A stretch of 12,016 nt of DNA, from assembly GCA_964369955.1 (NCBI GenBank), contig CAYJFQ010000019.1:1-12016 (forward strand), given 5' to 3'. Shown in pieces: positions 1 to 6,276 of the stretch (position 1 is the stretch's first letter; each line of letters starts with the position of its first letter). Source of the stretch: CAYJFQ01 sp964369955. Lineage in GTDB: Bacteria; Bacillota_I; Bacilli_A; Erysipelotrichales; Erysipelotrichaceae. The position numbers and the translations under genes are program-made. The notes beneath the pieces were generated by a model. The model worked only from the letters and a program-made list of their open reading frames with translations. It made no database searches and had not been told where the DNA came from.

Positions 1-45
1 ATTGAGTTAAGTATAACTTATTTTACATTATGGGTAAAGTTTAAG

Positions 46-75
46 GAAATAAAAAACCAAACATTAAGTTTGGTT
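46..75 (-). terminator. Intrinsic terminator of the murQ operon, overlapping the murQ stop codon
   Basis: On the minus strand an 8-bp perfect stem (arms 68-75 and 55-62, loop 63-67) is followed by a run of six T and then further T-rich sequence. The outer stem base overlaps the TAA stop of murQ (74-76), so there is essentially no 3' untranslated spacer. It marks the end of the long minus-strand operon. The plus-strand side has no T tract, so it should act in one direction only. Confidence 0.85.
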
Positions 76-967
76 ATAAACATTTAGATACAAACCCTCT
101 TGAGTCTATAAGTTTAATGATCGCGTCTTCTTTACTTACTCCAGTAAGAATCATAACTATGGCTTCTTTAATTCTATAGTCAGTTTCTTCTAAAGTTTTT
201 TGAGCTAGAGAATATTCACATTCTGTTGCTTGCATAACGATGCGTTTTGCTCGTTCAATTAGTTTTTCATTGGTTGGTGTCATATCAACCATTAAATTTT
301 TATATACTTTCCCCATCCCAATCATTGTAGTTGTTGAAATCATGTTCAGGATTATCTTTTGTGATGTTCCTGATTTTAACCTTGTTGAACCTGTCAGCAC
401 TTCAGGTCCCGCATCTACTTCAATCGAATAGTCTGCATATGTTGATAAAACAGAATTTTTATTACAAGATATGGAGCCAGTTTTACAGCCGATGCTTCTA
501 GCATACTCAAGAGAACCGATTGAGTATGGTGTTCTTCCTGATGCAGCTAGAGTAATTACAATATCTCTTGAGTTTAAATTTAATGCTATCAATCCTTCTT
601 TTGCAAGCTCTTTACTATCCTCTGCCCCTTCAACAGCTTTAACCAGTGCTTTATCACCACCTGCAATAATCGCAATTATTTCATCTGTTGTTGAGAAAGT
701 TGGTAGACATTCAGCAGCATCAAGTATTCCTAGTCTTCCTGATGTTCCTGCACCTGTATAAATTATTCTTCCACCATTGTTTAAGGTTTGAATGCAAGCT
801 TTAATCAGTTCTTCGATTTGTGGTAATGCTTGGTTGATAGCAGATATCACACTTTTGTCTTCTTCATTCATTAAAGTAATTATTTCCTTGACTGACATAG
901 TGTCAAGATTTTCACTGTTTCTGTTTATATTTTCAGTTTGCAGTTTTTCTAAGTTAAGATTTGCCAC
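74..967 (-). CDS. murQ: N-acetylmuramic acid 6-phosphate etherase (MurQ)
   Basis: Cleaves the lactyl ether of MurNAc-6-phosphate in the cytoplasm, giving GlcNAc-6-phosphate and D-lactate. The 297-residue length matches the family (about 300). A SIS sugar-phosphate fold is visible: TGAGTSGRLG at 71-80 binds the phosphate, followed by LDAAECLPTF (81-90), where E86 sits at the position of the known catalytic glutamate. The VEGAED segment at 112-117 is the second conserved acidic site. AASGRTPY (141-148) is the second SIS loop, and the C-terminal helical part is complete. The start is GTG, chosen because AGGAGA (975-980) lies 7 nt upstream and the family N-terminus (NLEKLQTE) follows at once. It overlaps the preceding DUF3284 gene by 19 nt and is the last gene of the operon. 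With mupG, murP and murR nearby, the assignment is very secure. Confidence 0.97.
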   Translation of the reverse strand: MANLNLEKLQTENINRNSENLDTMSVKEIITLMNEEDKSVISAINQALPQIEELIKACIQTLNNGGRIIYTGAGTSGRLGILDAAECLPTFSTTDEIIAIIAGGDKALVKAVEGAEDSKELAKEGLIALNLNSRDIVITLAASGRTPYSIGSLEYARSIGCKTGSISCNKNSVLSTYADYSIEVDAGPEVLTGSTRLKSGTSQKIILNMISTTTMIGMGKVYKNLMVDMTPTNEKLIERAKRIVMQATECEYSLAQKTLEETDYRIKEAIVMILTGVSKEDAIIKLIDSRGFVSKCL

Positions 968-1416
968 TTTTTTTTCTCCTTAGTCTCGTTAATATGGTCA
1001 GCCATTAAATAAAGATTTTTGATTATTCGCTTCTCAAGCTTCTTTTGACCAAAAGGTTTTAGCACTGATAAGATAAATTTTTCTGTTGCTTTTGAGGCAG
1101 TATTTTCTTCAGTATATTCAATTTTACAATTTTCATCATCAATTGGAGTCATTGCATATTTAACTTCATTATATCCATTGGCCGTTAGGAAGCATATATG
1201 ATATAACTCATCTTTTTTTAATTCAATTATCTTGTAATCAATTTCTGCTCTTCTTGTACCTTGAACAATTATTTTTTTATATTCAAATCCTGTTTTTAAT
1301 TCTCTTTTAGTCTTTTTCTCCTTAAAACACTTATTAACATCCAATAATAAGTTATTTAATAAATAGTTATAAAAGTCTTTAGATGATACATTAATTTCTG
1401 TTTTAATTGTTGTCAT
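949..1416 (-). CDS. DUF3284 domain protein
   Basis: A 155-residue soluble protein that matches the DUF3284 pattern over its whole length: an N-terminal strand-helix (TEINVSSKDFYNYLL, 6-20), a central GFEYKK strand (43-48), a strand ending in the YTEE motif (101-104), and a C-terminal amphipathic helix rich in Lys. The fold is expected to resemble START/SRPBCC ligand-binding proteins; that is inference. No biochemical role is known to me, but the family is often encoded inside PTS sugar operons of Lactobacillales and relatives, which agrees with its place here between the acetyltransferase and murQ. The ATG start is preceded by GGAGAAG. It overlaps the acetyltransferase gene by 14 nt upstream and murQ by 19 nt downstream, so translation is probably coupled. 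No signal peptide or membrane segment is seen. Confidence 0.8.
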   Translation of the reverse strand: MTTIKTEINVSSKDFYNYLLNNLLLDVNKCFKEKKTKRELKTGFEYKKIIVQGTRRAEIDYKIIELKKDELYHICFLTANGYNEVKYAMTPIDDENCKIEYTEENTASKATEKFILSVLKPFGQKKLEKRIIKNLYLMADHINETKEKKKWQILT

Positions 1417-2368
1417 ACATCTTCTCCATTCCTTTAATTGTTTTACTATACTTTAAGAACACTCTTGCGACTTTCATTTGGTTTCTTTCGTAAAATCTTT
1501 TACCATTCTCTTCGGTTGATTTAAAGAAGGCATTAAAGATATTATTATCTTTCATTGATTGAAACATCTCTGCCAATAAGATTTCTCCTAGTTTGTAGCT
1601 ACGGTAGTTTGAGGCTACTCCGAATGGACCAATCCTTGAGGGATTCCCATCAATTGAGGCTCTGCTTATATAGCCAACCACTTCTTGTTGTTTAATTGCA
1701 ACGATTATTGTCTCTTGAGCAGTATTATTTTTAATTGCCTCATTGACATAATTATACCATCCATCTGAAAAATTTTCTTCAATCATTAGTAGCAGTTTTT
1801 CTTTGTATTTGTTATTGTAACTAAAAAAATTAAAGTTCTCTTTTTCCTTTATTTTTTTTAATATTTTTGTAGAGTCTGGGTAAATAAAGTTAGTTAAATC
1901 TTTTTCCATCCAATAGGCATTTTCTTTAAAGTGATACCCATTTTTCTCAAAGAAATTAATAGCTGAGGTTCTACATTCTTCAATTCCTGCAAACAAATAG
2001 TTTGGGGAGTACATTGCTAGAATTATTTCTAAAGTTTTATTCCCATTAACTAAACTTTCAAATTTATTTAATAGTTTTGTGCCATGTCCTCTGTTTTGAT
2101 AGTTACTTGCTACTAACACCATCTTAATCCAGCATTTATCTTCTTGTAGTCCTTTTGAAAAGTATGGCACTAATCTTTTAATTCCAAAAAGAAAACCAAT
2201 GACTTTTTGATTATCTAGAGCTATTAAGAACAATCGATTATCAAAATTTGGATCATTTAGATGGGTTTTAATGAAATCCTCTTTCTCAATACTGTCAAGA
2301 GGGAATTCTTCATTCCATAGTTTTATTATCTCTTCTAAGTAAATATCTGAATAATTTTTAATTTCCAT
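1403..2368 (-). CDS. Double-domain GNAT N-acetyltransferase
   Basis: A cytoplasmic protein of 321 residues with two GNAT folds in tandem. The first (about 1-155) has a good acetyl-CoA motif A, VLVASNYQNRGHGTKLL (84-100) with the Q-x-x-R-G-x-G signature, followed by a typical motif B, AINFFEKNGYHF (136-147). The second (about 178-310) has GVASNYRSYKLGEILL (250-265), where R-x-x-G-x-G is degraded, and FYERNQMKVARVF (292-304); it may be structural or only weakly active. The acceptor is unknown. The setting between mupG and murQ suggests an amino sugar, a muropeptide or another wall-derived amine, but this is inference. A GNAT gene (ybbJ) also adjoins the murQ cluster of Bacillus subtilis, as far as I recall. 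The start overlaps the end of mupG by 11 nt; it in turn overlaps the DUF3284 gene. Confidence 0.85.
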   Translation of the reverse strand: MEIKNYSDIYLEEIIKLWNEEFPLDSIEKEDFIKTHLNDPNFDNRLFLIALDNQKVIGFLFGIKRLVPYFSKGLQEDKCWIKMVLVASNYQNRGHGTKLLNKFESLVNGNKTLEIILAMYSPNYLFAGIEECRTSAINFFEKNGYHFKENAYWMEKDLTNFIYPDSTKILKKIKEKENFNFFSYNNKYKEKLLLMIEENFSDGWYNYVNEAIKNNTAQETIIVAIKQQEVVGYISRASIDGNPSRIGPFGVASNYRSYKLGEILLAEMFQSMKDNNIFNAFFKSTEENGKRFYERNQMKVARVFLKYSKTIKGMEKMYDNN

Positions 2369-3467
2369 TATTATTTTCCTTAAATATAAATTTTAGCCCT
2401 TTGGTTAAATACTTTAGTTTATTCGCATTTATAACCTCACCAATGACATTCACTCTTTGGTCTGCGGGCATTTGATTAAAAACTATCTGTATTTCGCCAC
2501 TATACCTTTGGTAGAGTTTGTTATCAATAGTTATTGAATTTACCTTTCTTTCAACTTGGTTATTTGGTTGGATTAAGGATCCTGGTAATGCCATTTTTCT
2601 CGAGGATTCCAAACGATAAGCATTGACGCCATTGTCAGGTCTTAAATAGTGAGTAGTTGAAAATAGTTTTTCTTTGACAATTGGGTCATTGACTACTGTC
2701 TTGATTTCTATTTCTAGAGGTTTATTTCCAAAAATATCGCTAATAATCTCTAATTCCTTGTCGCTAGCAAAACCGTCTCCAATCATAATCCTATCATTAC
2801 CGCATAAATAATAAAGTTCTAACGCCGCTTCACTTAAATCACATTCACGATGTTTTTCTAAGGTTGGTAACCCAATGAATAATGGTCCTCTAGGCTCATT
2901 TAACGAGGGTAAACAAGCAGTTATTTCTAGTTCATACTTCTTAAAAAGGGCATTTTGTTTCATCATGTATTCAACGCTGATTCCGCTTTCTGCCCTAATG
3001 TAAAAATTATGACAACTAGTAATAATTGCCGTAGGTAAAACATTCCTGATCATTGAAAGATTGTCAATCAACTCTTCTTCTTGAAGAGTTGAGGCATTTA
3101 AAACAAAGCCAGAAATATTTAGTTTATTAACAATACCTTCTATTTGCTGTTTGCTGTAATAACAATCTAATCTTAGATTAGTTATCTTTAGTTCTTTTAT
3201 TTTATTCACCAATTCTTCGTTAGAGAAGATAATATCTAGTGTGTCTCCACCAACATCAAAAGTAGTACGCATTTGAAAAGTGCTAGCAAGTTCCATCAAC
3301 TTTTCAATACCTTTCATTTGTGTTATAAAACTTACTTCAGGCAAATGGAGTGAACTGAATATTTCATCATACCCTAATGACGATGCTTTATTTAGATATC
3401 TTTCAATCTTTTCCCAATCATTATCATTATTTAAATAAACGGCTACTGTTCCTTTCTTACTTTTCAT
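2358..3467 (-). CDS. mupG: 6-phospho-N-acetylmuramidase MupG (DUF871 family)
   Basis: Predicted to hydrolyse MurNAc-6-P-GlcNAc, the phosphorylated disaccharide delivered by MurP, into MurNAc-6-P and GlcNAc, as shown for Staphylococcus aureus MupG. From the ATG it has 369 residues, close to the family norm. The N-terminal TIM-barrel part (about 5-240) carries GYDEIFSSLHLPE (32-44), FDVGGDT (70-76), LRLDCYYS (98-105), SCHNFY (151-156), GPLFIGLPTLEKHR (194-207) and IGDGFAS (229-235). The C-terminal cyclophilin-like domain (about 255-365) has HYLRPDNG (273-280) and GEVINANK (343-350). A longer in-frame reading would need a TTG at 3480-3482 overlapping the EIIA gene. I prefer the ATG at 3465-3467, because family members begin just before the GTVAVYLN-like strand and this leaves a 4-nt gap. 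Neither start has a strong ribosome binding site. It overlaps the GNAT gene by 11 nt. Confidence 0.92.
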   Translation of the reverse strand: MKSKKGTVAVYLNNDNDWEKIERYLNKASSLGYDEIFSSLHLPEVSFITQMKGIEKLMELASTFQMRTTFDVGGDTLDIIFSNEELVNKIKELKITNLRLDCYYSKQQIEGIVNKLNISGFVLNASTLQEEELIDNLSMIRNVLPTAIITSCHNFYIRAESGISVEYMMKQNALFKKYELEITACLPSLNEPRGPLFIGLPTLEKHRECDLSEAALELYYLCGNDRIMIGDGFASDKELEIISDIFGNKPLEIEIKTVVNDPIVKEKLFSTTHYLRPDNGVNAYRLESSRKMALPGSLIQPNNQVERKVNSITIDNKLYQRYSGEIQIVFNQMPADQRVNVIGEVINANKLKYLTKGLKFIFKENNNGN

Positions 3468-3471
3468 CTTA

Positions 3472-3927
3472 TTAAATCTCAATTGAAATTATATCTTCTT
3501 CTCTGACATCAACATCTTGGTTTTCTTTAAGTAATTCTACTCTTTCATCATTTAGAAAAACAATAGGACAAAGTGAATGTGCTTTATTTTTTCTAATCTT
3601 TTTATAATCTGAAATTACAAGTAAATCTCCTGCTTTTACCCTATCCCCTTTTTGGACTTGAAGTTTATGAATTTGTCCTGGAAGTTTGTGGGTTTCAAGT
3701 CCAATGTGTATCATTACTTGAATTCCATTATCTCCTATTACACATACTGCATGCCCAGATGGAAAAGTTGCGCCTATTTCTCCATCAAATGGTGCAACAA
3801 TTTCTCTACCATTAATTTCAATTGCAAATCCATCCCCCATTACTCGATCACTGAATATTTCGTCTTCAACACACTCAATGGATAATAATTTACCTTTAAT
3901 TGGTGCTATAAAATCTTTGCAAATCAT
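3472..3927 (-). CDS. PTS glucose-type EIIA, stand-alone
   Basis: A cytoplasmic phosphocarrier that takes phosphate from HPr and passes it to an EIIB domain. The 151 residues form one complete EIIA-Glc (Crr-like) domain: IAPIKGKLLSIE (7-18), the MGDGFAIE strand (30-37), APFDGEIGATFPSGHAV (45-61), where H59 is the auxiliary histidine, and MIHIGLETHKL (72-82), where H74 is the phosphorylated histidine. VQKGDRVKAGDLL (91-103) closes the barrel. MurP, encoded in the same operon, has EIIB and EIIC domains but no EIIA, so this is the obvious partner; that link is inference from context. It starts 2 nt after murR, with AGAGG inside the murR 3' end. It could also serve other EIIA-less glucose-family transporters in the cell. 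Confidence 0.93.
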   Translation of the reverse strand: MICKDFIAPIKGKLLSIECVEDEIFSDRVMGDGFAIEINGREIVAPFDGEIGATFPSGHAVCVIGDNGIQVMIHIGLETHKLPGQIHKLQVQKGDRVKAGDLLVISDYKKIRKNKAHSLCPIVFLNDERVELLKENQDVDVREEDIISIEI

Positions 3928-3929
3928 AC

Positions 3930-4775
3930 TTAACCTCTTTCTTTTAATAAACCTACTAATTCTCGGTAATCATTAACTGGTACATCTTCTTTTTCTAACA
4001 TTCTCTTTGCGAGTCCGATGAATAATACATCGATCATGTATAGCGTTTCGTATCTTTGAAAAATAGAAGAAATTCTATTTTCTTCAATTTCGTTATTAGG
4101 TACAAAGAATTTGTGATCACTTATTTTTGCTAGTGAGTTATTCCCTATGGAGGTAAAAGAAATTATCTTGGCTCCATTTTCACGCGCCTTTTGAACCGGG
4201 ATTAAAACTTCTTTTGAACGTCCTGAATATGAGAAAGCTATTACTAAGTCCTTAGCAGTTGTTAAGCGGGATCCCATAATCCCAAAATTACTATCGAAGT
4301 TGTAGATACATTTTTTCTTTAATTTAATTAATTTATGTTGTAAGTCAATCGCCATTAATCCAGAAGTTCCTACTCCGTAGATATAGATAGTATCACTAGC
4401 AATAATTAAGTCGATTACTTCGCTGAACTTTTCTAAACTATTAATACCAATAGTTTGTTCACAATATTCACTAATAGTATTTAAAAGTAACGATGGTAAT
4501 TGTCTAAAATCATTCGCAAAACTTATAACCTCTGAGGCATCTTTTAGGCTATCACCGTCAAAAGACATTGCTAATGAAACTTTCGCTTGAGCAAAAGTGC
4601 TATCGTTAATCTTTTTGACAAATCTACTTAAACTTGCGCTTGAAGTTCCGATTTTTTTCGCCAATTCATGAATATTACTAGATATCACTTCTCCACGATT
4701 TTTAATAAAATAATCTGCTATAACTTTTTCTGAATTAGATAATTCTGGATAGCTGTTTGCGATTTTCTTCAACAT
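3930..4775 (-). CDS. murR: RpiR/MurR-family transcriptional regulator
   Basis: A 281-residue DNA-binding regulator with the family architecture. An N-terminal HTH_6 domain (about 1-75) has the helix-turn-helix near 33-55, including LAKKIGTSSASLSRFVKK (38-55). A C-terminal SIS sugar-phosphate domain (about 115-255) has phosphate loops YGVGTSG (133-139) and FSYSGRSKE (181-189). It most likely represses the operon until a phosphorylated sugar such as MurNAc-6-P binds the SIS domain, as known for E. coli MurR; the ligand here is inferred from murQ, mupG and murP in the same operon. The ATG is preceded by AGGAGA at 4781-4786, overlapping the stop of the upstream isomerase gene. Because the gene is internal to the operon, it would be autoregulated. 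A candidate binding site is the direct repeat in the divergent promoter region. Confidence 0.9.
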   Translation of the reverse strand: MLKKIANSYPELSNSEKVIADYFIKNRGEVISSNIHELAKKIGTSSASLSRFVKKINDSTFAQAKVSLAMSFDGDSLKDASEVISFANDFRQLPSLLLNTISEYCEQTIGINSLEKFSEVIDLIIASDTIYIYGVGTSGLMAIDLQHKLIKLKKKCIYNFDSNFGIMGSRLTTAKDLVIAFSYSGRSKEVLIPVQKARENGAKIISFTSIGNNSLAKISDHKFFVPNNEIEENRISSIFQRYETLYMIDVLFIGLAKRMLEKEDVPVNDYRELVGLLKERG

Positions 4776-4783
4776 AATATCTC

Positions 4784-5698
4784 CTATCGATAACTCTTAA
4801 TAAGTCGAGTGTTTCCCTTTATCTTTATTCTATCACAACTAGCAGGAATTAATGTCGTTCTTGTATATCCTAAATCATAGTCAATGCCATCCACTTCAAT
4901 TACGGCCTCATTTAGAACACAAGTGAGAATAAAATAACTTCCATTTGTTTCAATTTCTAATTCATCGATAACATCGACAATATCAGCATTAAATTCTGGA
5001 TGATTTATGACATTATTAATTTTATTATTTGTTCTGCTTGTTAATGGAAAACTCTTAATTTCTGATTGAAGGGTTGGATCCAATATTTCAATTCCTTTAT
5101 CTAAATCTAGTTTTCTTGGTCTTCCATAGTCATACAAACGATATGTAATGCCTCCAAAAGATCCAACTTCTAAAGCTAACATATTGGCTCCGCAAGCATG
5201 TAGCATTTTCGCTGGAATCATCGCAAAATCCCCAGCCTTTACTGGAATCTTTTTAATATACTTTTCCATAGTTCCGGCTTCTGCAGATTTTCGTAACTCT
5301 TCTTTATCGAGACAAGTTGTTCCAGCGTTAATGCATGCGTTTTGATCAGCTTCAACAATATACCAGGATTCGCTTTTTTCATAATCATTAACAAGTTCTG
5401 CTTGTTGAGCGTCTGGATGTACTTGTATTGAAAGGTCATCCATTGTGTCCATAAAAGCAACTCTTACTAACTGTGTGTCAACATTATTACCTATTAATTC
5501 TTTTTGATGCTTGTCAATAAGTTCTCTGAAAGTCATTCCTTGAAACTCAGGATTAGAAATTTTATTTTCTGAGCCTCTATAAGCACAAATTTCTCGACTT
5601 ATTCCAATATTTGTATTCTTTAAGTTACGAATCTTATGAAATCTATCGCCTGACCATATTGTTTCTAAATATACCGGCTCACAGAATATCGGTTTCAT
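4784..5698 (-). CDS. manA: Class I mannose-6-phosphate isomerase, short form
   Basis: Interconverts mannose-6-phosphate and fructose-6-phosphate in the cytoplasm, using one zinc ion. The 304-residue protein is the short two-domain class I form common in Bacillota (about 315). It opens with the family signature PVYLETIWSGDRFHKI (8-23). The expected zinc ligands are all present: Q92 and H94 in IQVHPD, E110 in SESWYI, and H167 in LHACG. YRLYDYGRPRKL (186-197) supplies the conserved arginine close to the active site, and the C-terminal cupin strands are complete. It overlaps the cupin isomerase gene by one nucleotide (TAATG), indicating translational coupling. A second, longer class I isomerase lies two genes upstream, so the two are paralogues in one operon; their substrates may differ. 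Confidence 0.93.
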   Translation of the reverse strand: MKPIFCEPVYLETIWSGDRFHKIRNLKNTNIGISREICAYRGSENKISNPEFQGMTFRELIDKHQKELIGNNVDTQLVRVAFMDTMDDLSIQVHPDAQQAELVNDYEKSESWYIVEADQNACINAGTTCLDKEELRKSAEAGTMEKYIKKIPVKAGDFAMIPAKMLHACGANMLALEVGSFGGITYRLYDYGRPRKLDLDKGIEILDPTLQSEIKSFPLTSRTNNKINNVINHPEFNADIVDVIDELEIETNGSYFILTCVLNEAVIEVDGIDYDLGYTRTTLIPASCDRIKIKGNTRLIKSYR

Positions 5699-6264
5699 TA
5701 CTGTTTAACCCACTGGATTTCACCATTAAGTTTGTAACAACGATATGGGAACCCTTTTTCTTTAATAGCATTATGATCTTGTTTGCTGGCAGGTAGTGAA
5801 CAAGCAGCTACCGATAACACGGTGTCACCACTATTGATGATACGATGAGCATAATGACCATTGATATAGTGTAATGAACCTGGATAAACTTTTTCAGCAT
5901 AAAAATCATCTTTTCCATCCCAAAATAATAAAAACCCTTCCCCAGCTAGTCCATAATAATACTCATCACAATCACTATCACCATGATAGTGACCACTAGT
6001 CATTGCGCATTCTCCATCTACCGTAAATGGATTGATATAAGTAATTCCCCATTGTAAATTTCCCTTCACAAAGTTTTCACGATTAAAGTTTTGGTTTGCA
6101 ACATTGTATGCTAACGCATCACCATGCTCTTTTAAAGCTTCGTCATTCTGATAAACTCCTACACATTCACTAATTTTCTTATTACGCCAAACCACATTTT
6201 CACCACTTAGTTCACAATCATCTAGAAATTTTTGGATTGCTTTTGGTTCTCTCACAAAATTCAT
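5698..6264 (-). CDS. Cupin-type glucose-6-phosphate isomerase
   Basis: Predicted metal-dependent isomerase of glucose-6-phosphate and fructose-6-phosphate, of the cupin PGI family. This family is unrelated in fold to ordinary Pgi and was first known from archaea such as Pyrococcus, with a limited number of bacterial members. The 188-residue length fits. Metal ligands are visible in TSGHYHGDSDCDEYYYGL (89-106), namely H92, H94 and E101, and in HYAHRIIN (137-144), where H140 is spaced 39 residues after the glutamate, as in the Pyrococcus enzyme. GEGFLLFW (108-115) is the usual strand after the glutamate. The ATG follows a purine-rich site (AAGGGGGAGGG in 6268-6278). It sits 12 nt after the long phosphomannose isomerase and is fused by TAATG to the short one, so hexose-phosphate interconversion is clearly a shared theme of this block. 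Confidence 0.9.
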   Translation of the reverse strand: MNFVREPKAIQKFLDDCELSGENVVWRNKKISECVGVYQNDEALKEHGDALAYNVANQNFNRENFVKGNLQWGITYINPFTVDGECAMTSGHYHGDSDCDEYYYGLAGEGFLLFWDGKDDFYAEKVYPGSLHYINGHYAHRIINSGDTVLSVAACSLPASKQDHNAIKEKGFPYRCYKLNGEIQWVKQ

Positions 6265-6276
6265 ATTCCCTCCCCC

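Noticed and set aside
1..87. Plus-strand frame open from the left edge for 28 codons
   Set aside because: It is too short to judge, runs through the murQ terminator and into murQ, and has no recognisable residues or downstream plus-strand terminator.
3468..3482. TTG start for mupG, five codons upstream of the ATG
   Set aside because: It would overlap the EIIA gene, has no well-spaced ribosome binding site and adds residues before the normal family N-terminus.
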